From NCBI RefSeq assembly GCF_021287135.1, contig NZ_JAJTBB010000023.1, positions 1-42,174 of the forward strand: a DNA stretch of 42,174 nucleotides, in the 5' to 3' direction. Of the stretch, positions 34,573 to 42,174 are shown one piece after another. The stretch is from Acidovorax sp. (GTDB taxonomy: Bacteria; Pseudomonadota; Gammaproteobacteria; Burkholderiales; Burkholderiaceae_C). The notes below the pieces were generated by a model. The model did no database searches and had not been told where the DNA came from. It saw only the letters and a program-made list of their open reading frames with translations. The position numbers and the translations under genes were made by a program. The stretch's first letter is position 1. Each line of letters begins with the position of its first letter.

Positions 34573-35670
34573 ATGCACCGCACCTCCGCCTGGCCCCTCG
34601 CGCTGATCTACGCGGCGCTCATTGTCTTTGCCAGCCTGTTTCCCTTTGACGGGTGGCGGGCGCAGGGCATCGATCCGCTGGTGTTTCTGCTGGCACCGCT
34701 GCCGCCCCCGTACTGGACGGGGTTCGATATCACCGTCAACGTGGCGGGCTATGCCCCCCTGGGTTTCCTGCTGGTGCTGGCCGTGCTGCGCTCCGGCGGC
34801 GGGCGGGGCGTGGTGCTGCTGGCCACGCTGGCGGGCATGCTGCTGTCGCTGTCCATGGAGTTTCTGCAGATCTACCTGCCCCGGCGCGTGCCGTCCAACC
34901 TCGATCTGCTGCTGAACACCGCGGGCACCCTGCTGGGCGCCCTGGCGGCGGCCCTGCTGGAACGCCTGGGCGCCATCGACCGCTGGAGCGATTTCCGCGG
35001 GCGGTGGTTCGTGCAGGACGCCAGCGGCGCCATCGTGCTGCTGGCGCTGTGGCCGCTGGCGCTGCTGTTTCCGGCGGCGGTGCCGTTCGGCCTGGGGCAG
35101 GTGCTGGAGCGGCTGGAGGCCGCGCTTACCGAGGTGCTGGCCGACACCCCGTTCCTGGAGTGGCTGCCCCTGCAGGACACGGCCTTCGATCCCCTGTCGC
35201 CCAGCGGCGAGCTGCTGTGCGTCCTGCTGGGTCTGCTGGCCCCTTGCCTGCTCGGGTACTGCGTGATCCGGTCGGTAGGGCGCCGGGCCCTGTTTGCCGT
35301 GGCGGTGGTGGCCGTGGGGGTCACGCTCACGGCGCTGTCGGCGGCGCTGAGCTGGGGGCCGGTGCACGCGTGGGAGTGGATGGGCCCTGCCACCCGCGTG
35401 GGCGTGTGGGCGGCGCTGGGCCTGGCGCTGCTGCTGCTGCCGCTGCCCCGGCGGGCCAGCGCGGCGGTGCTGCTGCTCACGCTGGCGTGGCACCTGGCGC
35501 TGCTCAACCAGGCGCCGACCAGTGCCTACTTTGCCCAGACCCTGCAGATCTGGGAGCAGGGCCGCTTTATTCGCTTCTACGGGCTGGGCCAGTGGCTGGG
35601 CTGGCTGTGGCCGTATGCGGCGCTGCTCTACGTGCTGCTGCGGGTGTCCCGGCGCGACCGCGCGGGCTGA
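34573..35670 (+). CDS. VanZ-like multi-helix membrane protein
   Basis: A 365-residue inner-membrane protein. The first 125 residues form a VanZ-like domain: LIVFASLFPFDGWR, an ITVNVAGYAPLGFLL helix, then SMEFLQIYLPRRVPSNLDLLLN. Five or more further helices follow, with a hydrophilic loop (about 125-150) and another near 195-215. VanZ confers teicoplanin resistance in enterococci, but proteobacterial members have no known role; a cell-envelope function is plausible. ATG at 34573 has a G-rich stretch upstream. It is 88 bp from hemJ and may be co-transcribed. Confidence 0.85.
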   Translation: MHRTSAWPLALIYAALIVFASLFPFDGWRAQGIDPLVFLLAPLPPPYWTGFDITVNVAGYAPLGFLLVLAVLRSGGGRGVVLLATLAGMLLSLSMEFLQIYLPRRVPSNLDLLLNTAGTLLGALAAALLERLGAIDRWSDFRGRWFVQDASGAIVLLALWPLALLFPAAVPFGLGQVLERLEAALTEVLADTPFLEWLPLQDTAFDPLSPSGELLCVLLGLLAPCLLGYCVIRSVGRRALFAVAVVAVGVTLTALSAALSWGPVHAWEWMGPATRVGVWAALGLALLLLPLPRRASAAVLLLTLAWHLALLNQAPTSAYFAQTLQIWEQGRFIRFYGLGQWLGWLWPYAALLYVLLRVSRRDRAG

Positions 35671-35732
35671 AATCCGCCGCCAGCACTGCAGCGCCCGCCT
35701 GCGACCACGGGGCAGGACCGGGCCAGGGTTCG

Positions 35733-35738
35733 TAGAAT
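35733..35738 (+). promoter_or_regulatory. -10 element of the ferredoxin gene, leaderless
   Basis: TAGAAT ends six bases before ATG at 35745, so transcription would begin on the A of the start codon. No Shine-Dalgarno and no -35 are visible. Confidence 0.5.
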
Positions 35739-35744
35739 GCCGGC

Positions 35745-36092
35745 ATGAGCGATACCCCCCAAGCGCCGGGTTACTACCAGCGCCACATTTTCTTCTGCCT
35801 GAACGAACGCACCAACGGCGAGGACAGCTGCGCCCACCACAACGCCCAGGCCGGCTTCGAGCGCTGCAAGGCCCAGGTCAAGGCCGCCGGCCTGGCCGGG
35901 CCGGGCAAGGTCCGCGTGAACAAGGCCGGCTGCCTGGACCGCTGCGCCGGCGGGCCGGTGGCCGTGGTGTACCCGGAGGCGGTCTGGTACACCTACGTGG
36001 ACAGCGCCGACATCGACGAGATCGTCGAATCCCACCTGAAAAACGGCCAGGTGGTGGAGCGCCTGCTCACGCCGCCGGAACTTGGGCGCTGA
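35745..36092 (+). CDS. (2Fe-2S) thioredoxin-like ferredoxin
   Basis: A 115-residue cytoplasmic protein with a thioredoxin-like fold holding a [2Fe-2S] cluster. The cysteine pattern is C18-x10-C29 and C63-x3-C67, the classical ligand set, plus an extra C41. GKVRVNKAGCLDRC and the C-terminal AVVYPEAVWYTYV segment are typical of the proteobacterial group. It is an electron carrier whose partner is unknown. The gene order ferredoxin, alpha/beta hydrolase, dacC is one I recall from related bacteria. It seems to have a leaderless promoter. Confidence 0.92.
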   Translation: MSDTPQAPGYYQRHIFFCLNERTNGEDSCAHHNAQAGFERCKAQVKAAGLAGPGKVRVNKAGCLDRCAGGPVAVVYPEAVWYTYVDSADIDEIVESHLKNGQVVERLLTPPELGR

Positions 36093-36153
36093 AAGCGGCT
36101 CCACCTTCTTCTTTCGCTTTTTGCGTTTTTCGTGTTTTTGGCCTTGAGGGATC

Positions 36154-36303
36154 CTCTGCACAAATCACCGCGCCGTGTGCATCCGCGGGCTCGGGCGGTC
36201 TGCCGCGTTGCAAATCCTCGCAATAGCACCCGCTATTGCTGCGTTTTGCGCCTTGCAGCCCCCCCGATCCGCAGCGCACACTTTCCGCTCGATTCGTGCA
36301 GAG
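36154..36303. repeat. 150-bp imperfect palindromic element
   Basis: The ends are CTCTGCAC and GTGCAGAG. The arms of about 66-75 bp complement each other imperfectly (for example GCCGTGTGC against GCGCACACT). The centre is GCAATAG-CACCCG-CTATTGC (36220-36239), midway between the ends. It lies between the ferredoxin and the hydrolase genes and encodes nothing. The shape is that of a MITE or large REP-type hairpin; I think related copies occur elsewhere in this family but cannot check that here. Confidence 0.8.
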
Positions 36304-36307
36304 CACC

Positions 36308-36350
36308 CCTGGCGCTTGCCTATCAAGCGCTGGCAGCTATTGATTTGGTA
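36308..36350 (-). repeat. Palindromic repeat family 1, copy H
   Basis: GCGCTTG (36312-36318), loop CCTAT, CAAGCGC (36324-36330), followed by TGGCAGCTATTGATTTGG. It abuts the 150-bp palindrome and lies 8 bp before the start codon of the hydrolase gene, so it forms its leader. Confidence 0.8.
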
Positions 36351-36358
36351 GTACATCC

Positions 36359-37012
36359 GTGAACGCCCAGACCGAACGCCTGACCCTGTCCGGCCCTGCA
36401 GGCGCCATCGAGGCCGTGCGTGACGCCGCCGCGCTGGCCGAGGGCGCTGCCCCGCGGGGCGTGGCTGTCATTGCCCATCCCCATCCGCTGTTTGGCGGCA
36501 CCCTGGACAACAAGGTCGTGCAGACCCTGGCGCGCGCCTTTGTGCAGTGCGGCTGGACGGCCGTGCGCTTCAACTTCCGGGGCGTGGGCGGCACGGCGGG
36601 CACCCACGATGAGGGCCGGGGGGAACTGCAGGATCTGCTGGCCGTCGTGGACCAGGTGGCCCCGGGCGGTGCTGCCGGTCCGCGCATTGCGCTGGCCGGC
36701 TTTTCCTTCGGCGCCTTTGTCACCAGCCATGCGCTGGCGGCGCTCTGGCCCCAGGGCCGTGTAGAGCGCGCCGTCCTGGTCGGCACCGCGGCCAGCCGCT
36801 TCACCGTGGCGCCCGTGCCGGCAGAGGCCCACCTGCGTACGCTGGTGATCCATGGCGAGCAGGACGACACCGTGCCGCTGGCCGCCGTCATGGACTGGGC
36901 CCGTCCCCAGATACTGCCTGTCACCGTTATCCCCGCAGGGGGGCATTTCTTTCACGGACAATTGCCGCTCCTGAAAAACTTGGTGGTCCGCCACCTGCAG
37001 CCCGGCGGCTGA
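36359..37012 (+). CDS. Alpha/beta hydrolase (COG2945-like)
   Basis: A 217-residue cytoplasmic hydrolase. The nucleophile is S116 in GFSFGAF, the acid is D169 or D170 in GEQDD, and H196 or H199 in GGHFFHG completes the triad. The N-terminal HPHPLFGGTLDNKV block is the mark of this small-hydrolase group. The substrate is unknown. The start is GTG at 36359 with no visible Shine-Dalgarno; the region just upstream is repeat copy H, so this start has moderate support and I saw no better one. The stop is followed by a GC-rich hairpin (37027-37057). Confidence 0.88.
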   Translation: MNAQTERLTLSGPAGAIEAVRDAAALAEGAAPRGVAVIAHPHPLFGGTLDNKVVQTLARAFVQCGWTAVRFNFRGVGGTAGTHDEGRGELQDLLAVVDQVAPGGAAGPRIALAGFSFGAFVTSHALAALWPQGRVERAVLVGTAASRFTVAPVPAEAHLRTLVIHGEQDDTVPLAAVMDWARPQILPVTVIPAGGHFFHGQLPLLKNLVVRHLQPGG

Positions 37013-37026
37013 TCGGGACCGCGCCA

Positions 37027-37057
37027 GCGGGCGAGTCCCGGCGCTGCGCCGGCCCGC
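37027..37057 (+). terminator. GC-rich hairpin after the hydrolase gene
   Basis: An inner stem CCGGCGC-T-GCGCCGG (37038-37052) is enclosed by GCGGG (37027-37031) and CCCGC (37053-37057). TTTGCGGGTTCCTTTTT follows at a distance. A weak or factor-assisted terminator before dacC. Confidence 0.45.
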
Positions 37058-37143
37058 CTGCAGCCTTTGCGGGTTCCTTTTTGCCCTCGTCGCCCTCCTC
37101 CTTTTTTTCTTTCTCTACGGCTCCCCGCTGCCTTCACCTGCCC

Positions 37144-38313
37144 ATGAAACGAATCCTGTCCGTGCTGCGAACCCTGGCCGTCTTTGCTGCCGTGGCCCCC
37201 GCGGCCTTTGGCGCCCATGCCCAGGCGCCCCAGCCCCCCGAAATCGCCGCGCGCACCTACATGCTGGTGGATGTGACCGCTGGCCAGGTGCTGGCCGCCA
37301 AGGACATTGACGCGCCGGTGGAGCCGGCCTCGCTGACCAAGCTCATGACGGGCTATCTGGTGTTCGACGCGCTGCGCGCCAAGAAGATCTCGCTGGAGCA
37401 GAAGCTGCCGGTGAGCGTGCGCGCCTGGAAGATGCCCGGCTCGCGCATGTTCATCGACCCCAAGATGCAGGTGCCGGTGGAAGACCTCATCAAGGGCATG
37501 ATCATCCAGTCCGGCAACGACGCCACCATGGCGCTGGCCGAGGGCGTGGGCGGCACGGCCGAGAACTTCGTCAAGCTCATGAACGACCAGGCCAAGGCCC
37601 TGGGCATGAACGGCACGAGCTACAAGAATCCCGAAGGCCTGACCGAAGCCGGCCACACCACCACGGCGCGTGACCTGAGCGTGCTGGCCACGCGGCTGAT
37701 GAAGGACTTCCCGGAGTACATGCACTACTACGCCACCAAGCAGTACAGCTACCCCGGCACGCCCGCCTCCAACGGCAGCAACCGCAACACTCTGCTGTTC
37801 CGCGACCCCACGGTGGACGGCCTGAAGACCGGCCACACCGCCGCCGCCGGCTATTGCCTGGTGGCCACGGCCAAGCGCGAGTTCCCGGGCGTGGGTCCGC
37901 GCCGCCTGCTGTCCATCGTGCTGGGCGCCGCCAGCGAGAATGCCCGCGCCAACGAAAGCCAGAAGCTGCTGAACTGGGGCTACACCGCGTTCGAGGCCGT
38001 CAAGCTTTTCGACGCCGGCAAGCCCGTGGCCACCCCCGCCGTCTGGAAGGGCACGGAAAGCGTGCTCAAGATTGGCCGCGACGATGCCATCGTGGTGGCG
38101 GTTCCTTCCGGCAGCGCGGGCAAGATCAGCACGCAGATCGTGCGCCCGGATCCCCTGGTTGCGCCCTTCACCAAGGGCCAGTCCGTGGGTTCGCTGAAAG
38201 TGGTGCTGGGCGACCAAGCGCTGGCCGAAGTGCCCCTGGTGGCGCTGGAAGAAGTGCCGCAGGCCGGCATCCTGGGCCGCGCCTGGGACGCGATCCGGCT
38301 GTGGATTAAGTAG
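37144..38313 (+). CDS. dacC: D-alanyl-D-alanine carboxypeptidase (PBP5/6 type)
   Basis: A 389-residue periplasmic penicillin-binding protein that removes the terminal D-Ala from peptidoglycan pentapeptides. A signal peptide ends near AHAQA (residue 28). Active-site motifs are S63-L-T-K66, S123-G-N125 and K228-T-G230. A C-terminal beta domain and an amphipathic membrane-anchoring helix at the end (LGRAWDAIRLWIK) are typical. ATG at 37144 lies directly before the signal peptide; the ribosome site is unclear in a pyrimidine-rich leader. I use dacC loosely; dacA would be equally valid. A family 2 repeat begins right after the stop codon. Confidence 0.95.
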   Translation: MKRILSVLRTLAVFAAVAPAAFGAHAQAPQPPEIAARTYMLVDVTAGQVLAAKDIDAPVEPASLTKLMTGYLVFDALRAKKISLEQKLPVSVRAWKMPGSRMFIDPKMQVPVEDLIKGMIIQSGNDATMALAEGVGGTAENFVKLMNDQAKALGMNGTSYKNPEGLTEAGHTTTARDLSVLATRLMKDFPEYMHYYATKQYSYPGTPASNGSNRNTLLFRDPTVDGLKTGHTAAAGYCLVATAKREFPGVGPRRLLSIVLGAASENARANESQKLLNWGYTAFEAVKLFDAGKPVATPAVWKGTESVLKIGRDDAIVVAVPSGSAGKISTQIVRPDPLVAPFTKGQSVGSLKVVLGDQALAEVPLVALEEVPQAGILGRAWDAIRLWIK

Positions 38314-38440
38314 CGGAACCATCCCCCTGAGCGGCTTCGCCGCTTCCCCCTTCTCTCGAATCACTGCGTGATTCGGGAAGGGTGACGCCGCCAGCGCGGC
38401 GGGGCGGCCCTTGCGCGGCGGCCCTGGCCTGGGCCGTGCG
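38314..38440 (+). repeat. Repeat family 2, copy 2
   Basis: Starts immediately after the dacC stop codon with CGGAACCATCCCCCTGAGCG. The hairpin CCCCCTTCTCT-CGAATCAC-TGC-GTGATTCG and the GCCAGCGCGGCGGGGCGG block are the same as in copy 1 (11821-11960). It lies between dacC and the rpsL promoter. Confidence 0.88.
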
Positions 38441-38501
38441 CTTTCGATGGCCGTGGCGGAGCGGATCTTCTATCCGGGCGGGGCCAAAAACATCGCCCCG
38501 C

Positions 38502-38530
38502 TTGCCCGTTTTGGGTCTTGCTGCTACATT
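38502..38530 (+). promoter_or_regulatory. Sigma-70 promoter of the str operon
   Basis: TTGCCC (38502-38507) and TACATT (38525-38530) with an exact 17-bp spacer. The start would be near 38537, giving a leader of about 70 nt. The leader has a hairpin TTCGGA-ATT-TCCGAA (38540-38554) and three TTCACG hexamers. Confidence 0.75.
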
Positions 38531-38606
38531 AGAAGGCTTTTCGGAATTTCCGAAGGGTTTCACGTTTTCGCTTTCACGAAGCATATTCACGTTTAGGGAC
38601 GTATTC

Positions 38607-38984
38607 ATGCCAACCATCAATCAACTGGTCCGTCAGGGGCGCGAGGTCGAAAAGACCAAGTCGAAGAGCCCCGCGATGGAAAACTCTCCCCAGCGCCGTG
38701 GCGTGTGCACCCGTGTGTACACCACGACGCCCAAGAAGCCGAACTCCGCTCTGCGTAAGGTTGCCAAGGTGCGCCTGACCAACGGTTTCGAAGTCATCTC
38801 CTACATCGGCGGTGAAGGCCACAACCTGCAGGAACACAGCGTGGTGCTGGTTCGCGGCGGTCGTGTGAAGGACTTGCCCGGTGTGCGTTACCACATCGTG
38901 CGCGGTTCGCTGGACCTGCAAGGCGTGAAGGATCGCAAGCAGGCCCGCTCCAAGTACGGCGCGAAGAAGCCCAAGGCCAAGTAA
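38607..38984 (+). CDS. rpsL: Ribosomal protein S12
   Basis: A 125-residue protein of the decoding centre of the small ribosomal subunit. The sequence is the standard bacterial S12: PTINQLVR at the start, [13 protein letters not shown] in the middle and GRVKDLPG near residue 88. The lysines at the streptomycin positions (K43 and the GRVKD lysine) are unchanged, so no resistance mutation is seen. The region from 38340 upstream is repeat and promoter, not rpoC. It leads the str operon. Confidence 0.99.
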   Translation: MPTINQLVRQGREVEKTKSKSPAMENSPQRRGVCTRVYTTTPKKPNSALRKVAKVRLTNGFEVISYIGGEGHNLQEHSVVLVRGGRVKDLPGVRYHIVRGSLDLQGVKDRKQARSKYGAKKPKAK

Positions 38985-39159
38985 GCCCTGGATCTTCTGC
39001 CGGTCTGAGAATTTTTCGGTGCTGTTCCCCGCGTGGCGCGGTGTTCAGCGTAGTGACCCCAAACGCAGGTGTTCTGCGCGGGTCGAGTAAGTGGGAGTCC
39101 TGGATTGGCTCTCGCGGTTCCGGAAACGGTGCCAACTGAAGCAAAGATAGAGGTAAAAA
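38985..39159 (+). promoter_or_regulatory. rpsL-rpsG intercistronic region
   Basis: This 175-bp spacer is long for the operon. It contains CCGCG-TGG-CGCGG within a larger stem. In E. coli ribosomal protein S7 represses its own operon by binding between rpsL and rpsG, so this is the likely place for such a site. The E. coli structure itself was not recognised here. Confidence 0.4.
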
Positions 39160-39633
39160 ATGCCACGTCGTCGCGAAGTCCCCAAACGTGAAATCCTGCC
39201 GGATCCCAAGTTCGGCAATGTAGAGCTGTCCAAATTCATGAACGTGATCATGGAAGGCGGCAAGAAGGCAGTTGCCGAGCGCATCATTTACGGCGCTCTG
39301 GAACTGATCGAGAAGAAGCACCCTGACAAGGATCCCCTGGAAGCCTTCACCGTTGCCATCAACAACGTGAAGCCCATGGTGGAAGTGAAGTCCCGCCGCG
39401 TCGGCGGTGCCAACTACCAGGTGCCCGTGGAAGTGCGTCCCGTGCGCCGCCTGGCCCTGTCGATGCGCTGGATCAAGGAAGCCGCCCGCAAGCGCGGCGA
39501 GAAGTCCATGGCCCAGCGCCTGGCCAACGAGCTGCTGGAAGCCACCGAAGGCCGTGGCGGCGCCATGAAGAAGCGTGACGAAGTGCACCGCATGGCCGAA
39601 GCCAACAAGGCGTTCAGCCACTTCCGCTTCTAA
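39160..39633 (+). CDS. rpsG: Ribosomal protein S7
   Basis: A 157-residue primary 16S rRNA-binding protein that starts assembly of the 30S head. The conserved opening [18 protein letters not shown], the [14 protein letters not shown] loop and [12 protein letters not shown] follow the family. The GAGGT ribosome site lies 6 nt before ATG at 39160. In E. coli S7 also represses translation of this operon. The length is normal for the short bacterial type. Confidence 0.99.
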   Translation: MPRRREVPKREILPDPKFGNVELSKFMNVIMEGGKKAVAERIIYGALELIEKKHPDKDPLEAFTVAINNVKPMVEVKSRRVGGANYQVPVEVRPVRRLALSMRWIKEAARKRGEKSMAQRLANELLEATEGRGGAMKKRDEVHRMAEANKAFSHFRF

Positions 39634-39659
39634 GCACAGCAAATCGACGATCGTTTTCG

Positions 39660-39708
39660 TCGCCAAGCGCAAGGCTGCCGGCCCCATGTGCCTGCAGCCT
39701 TGTGGCGA
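39660..39708 (+). other. Long hairpin between rpsG and fusA
   Basis: TCGCCA (39660-39665) pairs with TGGCGA (39703-39708), and CAAGGCTGC (39670-39678) pairs with GCAGCCTTG (39694-39702). A four-base bulge (AGCG) separates the stems on one side and the loop is 15 nt. This gives 15 bp of stem without a U-run. It may be an RNase III site, a stabiliser or a partial attenuator. Confidence 0.7.
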
Positions 39709-39792
39709 TTGAGGCGGTCACAAAATTGACGGACGGCAGCCCCACAATGGCCGCCCCGTCCCCCGAATCACACGACCCATCAAGGACTCACC

Positions 39793-41895
39793 ATGGCTCG
39801 CAAGACCCCCATCGAGCGCTACCGCAACATCGGTATCTCGGCCCACATTGACGCTGGCAAGACCACGACGACCGAGCGTATCCTGTTCTACACCGGTGTG
39901 AACCACAAGATCGGTGAAGTGCACGATGGCGCCGCCACCATGGACTGGATGGAGCAAGAGCAAGAGCGCGGCATCACGATCACGTCGGCTGCCACGACCT
40001 GCTTCTGGAAGGGCATGGACATGTCCTACCCCGAGCACCGCTTCAACATCATCGACACCCCCGGCCACGTGGACTTCACCATTGAAGTGGAGCGTTCCAT
40101 GCGCGTGCTGGACGGTGCCTGCATGGTGTACTGCGCCGTGGGTGGCGTGCAGCCCCAGTCGGAAACCGTCTGGCGCCAAGCCAACAAGTACAAGGTGCCC
40201 CGCCTGGCCTTCGTGAACAAGATGGACCGTACCGGTGCCAACTTCTTCAAGGTCTACGACCAGATGCGCCTGCGCCTGAAGGCCAACCCCGTGCCCGTCG
40301 TGATCCCGATCGGCGCGGAAGACAACTTCAAGGGCGTGGTCGATCTGCTCAAGATGAAGGCCATCATCTGGGACGAAGCCTCGCAAGGCATGAAGTTCGA
40401 CTACCAGGATATCCCCGCGGATCTGGTGGAGTCGGCCAAGGAATGGCGCGAAAAGATGGTGGAAGCTGCGGCCGAAGCCTCTGAAGAGCTGATGAACAAG
40501 TACCTGGAAGAGGGTGACCTCTCCGAGGAAGACATCAAGCTCGGCCTGCGCACGCGCACCATCGCCACCGAAATCCAGCCCATGCTGTGCGGCACGGCGT
40601 TCAAGAACAAGGGTGTGCAGCGCATGCTGGACGCCGTGATCGACTACCTGCCTTCGCCCGTGGACATTCCTCCCGTGGCCGGCACGGATGAAGACGAGAA
40701 AGAAACCAGCCGCAAGGCCGACGACGGCGAGAAGTTCTCCGCCCTGGCGTTCAAGCTGATGACCGACCCGTTCGTGGGCCAGCTGACCTTCGTGCGTGTG
40801 TACTCCGGCGTGCTCTCCAAGGGCGACACCGTGTACAACCCTGTGAAGGGCAAGAAGGAGCGTATCGGCCGTATCGTGCAGATGCACGCCAACGAGCGCC
40901 AGGAAGTGGACGAAATCCGCGCCGGCGACATCGCCGCCTGCGTGGGCCTGAAGGAAGTGACCACGGGTGAAACCCTGTGCGATCCCGATGCCATCGTGAC
41001 GCTGGAGCGTATGGTGTTCCCCGAGCCCGTGATCTCGCAGGCCGTGGAACCCAAGACCAAGGCTGACCAGGAAAAGATGGGCCTGGCGCTGCAACGCCTG
41101 GCTTCGGAAGATCCGTCGTTCCGCGTGCGCACCGACGAAGAGTCCGGCCAGACCATCATCTCCGGCATGGGCGAGCTGCACCTGGAAATCATCGTGGACC
41201 GCATGAAGCGCGAATTCGGCGTGGAAGCCAACGTGGGCAAGCCCCAGGTGGCCTACCGCGAAACCGTGCGCAAGTCGGTCGCCGATGTGGACGGCAAGTT
41301 CGTGCGCCAGTCTGGTGGTAAGGGCCAGTACGGCCACGTGGTGTTCCGCCTGGAGCCCAACGAAGCCGGCAAGGGCTTCGAGTTCATCGACGAAATCAAG
41401 GGTGGCGTGGTGCCCCGCGAGTACATCCCGGCTGTCGAGAAGGGTGTGATCGAGGCGCTGAACACCGGCGTGCTGGCAGGCTTCCCCGTGGTGGACGTGA
41501 AGGTCGCGCTGACCTTCGGTTCGTACCACGACGTGGACTCGTCCGAGCAGGCGTTCAAGATGGCCGCCATCTTCGGTTTCAAGGAAGCAGCCCGCAAGGC
41601 CAACCCCGTGATCCTGGAGCCCATGATGGCCGTGGAAGTGGAAACGCCTGAAGACTACGCCGGCAACGTGATGGGCGACCTGTCCAGCCGTCGCGGCATG
41701 GTGCAGGGCATGGACGACATGGTCGGTGGCGGTAAGGTCATCAAGGCCGAAGTTCCGCTGTCGGAAATGTTCGGCTACTCGACCACCCTGCGCTCCATGT
41801 CGCAAGGCCGCGCCACGTACACGATGGAATTCAAGCACTACAGCGAAGCTCCTCGCAACGTGTCCGAAGCCATCGTGGCGGCCCGCGCCAAGTAA
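39793..41895 (+). CDS. fusA: Elongation factor G
   Basis: A 700-residue translational GTPase that moves tRNA and mRNA through the ribosome. The P-loop is A17-H-I-D-A-G-K-T24, followed by switch I ([10 protein letters not shown]), DTPGHVD and NKMD. Domains II to V are complete, ending [12 protein letters not shown]. This is the canonical bacterial form, not a mitochondrial-type or tetracycline-protection paralogue. It is downstream of rpsG with a structured spacer and upstream of tuf. A hairpin with a T-rich tail follows the stop. Confidence 0.99.
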
Positions 41896-41905
41896 TTGGC
41901 TCCCG

Positions 41906-41935
41906 GCCCGGGCGTTGCGCCCGGGCTTTGTTTTG
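41906..41935 (+). terminator. Hairpin with T-rich tail between fusA and tuf
   Basis: GCCCGGGCG (41906-41914), loop TTG, CGCCCGGGC (41918-41926), then TTTGTTTTG. The stem is very strong. It should reduce read-through from fusA into tuf, so tuf may have its own promoter in the remaining 100 bp; no convincing -35/-10 pair was found there. Confidence 0.8.
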
Positions 41936-42035
41936 TCTGCGATCCGGTGCCATCCTGTTTCCTGTGCGGGATGAATCAGCAATCGGATGCAGACGTAAAA
42001 CCACTACACAGGCATTGCTCTTTGGAGAGATTGAA

Positions 42036-42174
42036 ATGGCAAAAGGTAAGTTCGAACGTACCAAGCCCCACGTGAACGTGGGCACGATCGGCCACGTGGA
42101 CCATGGCAAGACGACGCTGACGGCAGCGATCGCCACGGTGCTGTCCGCCAAGTTCGGCGGCGAAGCCAAGAAGT
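42036..42174 (+). CDS. tuf: Elongation factor Tu (partial, N-terminus)
   Basis: Only the first 46 codons fit in the window. The start [20 protein letters not shown] and the P-loop GHVDHGKT are those of bacterial EF-Tu, which brings aminoacyl-tRNA to the ribosome. The ribosome site GGAGAG lies 8 nt before ATG at 42036. It is the fourth gene of the str operon. The remainder lies beyond the window. Confidence 0.98.

Noticed and set aside
38554-38594. CreB tag in the rpsL leader
   Set aside because: The TTCAC units are spaced by about 8-9 bases rather than 6, and no link between Cre and rpsL is known.
39718-41982. Long antisense frame opposite fusA
   Set aside because: Shadow of a highly conserved gene; no independent evidence.

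Overview
This is a high-GC chromosomal window from a betaproteobacterium of the family Comamonadaceae, most probably Acidovorax or a close relative. The evidence is the character of the proteins (DUF1501/DUF1800 pair, IPTL-type membrane protein, Mg-type HemB, (2Fe-2S) ferredoxin-hydrolase-dacC cluster), the S12-S7-EF-G-EF-Tu operon, and a short palindromic repeat built around a core like GCGCTTGCTGGATAAGCGC that I remember as common in this family. The genus is inferred, not proven. I see no tRNA, rRNA, CRISPR array, prophage or insertion sequence.

Layout. 1-2099: end of mreD and mrdA (PBP2), cell elongation. 2161-6570, minus strand: an EamA exporter, a polar amino acid ABC transporter (ATPase, permease, binding protein) and a TSUP permease. 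6571-8677: an Amt ammonium transporter behind an NtrC-type site and a sigma-54 promoter, plus a small hypothetical. 8706-10397: GMC oxidoreductase. 10693-14486: an MCE/Mla-type lipid ABC transporter (STAS-MlaE, MlaF, MlaD, lipoprotein). 14520-19317, minus strand: type II NADH dehydrogenase, then a DUF1501/DUF1800 export pair. 19671-21236: CsbD-like protein, a secreted cysteine-repeat protein, and a hemerythrin behind an FNR-type class II promoter. 21529-26360, minus strand: marC-creB-creC-creD-hypothetical, with tandem cre-tag-like sites before creD. 26520-28056: SDR and dienelactone hydrolase. 28144-31473: IPTL-motif membrane protein, chemoreceptor, and a secreted proline-rich protein of lower GC. 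31523-34484: corA and hemB on the minus strand, hemJ on the plus strand, with a structured RNA or attenuator between hemB and hemJ. 34573-38313: VanZ-like protein, ferredoxin, hydrolase, dacC. 38502-42174: rpsL-rpsG-fusA-tuf.

Most genes are housekeeping or transport. The unusual part is the repeat content. Repeat family 1 has eight copies. One encodes the signal peptide of a lipoprotein, one lies inside ndh, and others supply stop codons or terminator hairpins. Repeat family 2 has three copies, each starting at a stop codon in the same orientation relative to the gene it follows. A separate 150-bp palindrome abuts one family 1 copy. The other notable signals are regulatory: NtrC/sigma-54, FNR, cre tags, the hemB-hemJ RNA and apparently leaderless promoters.
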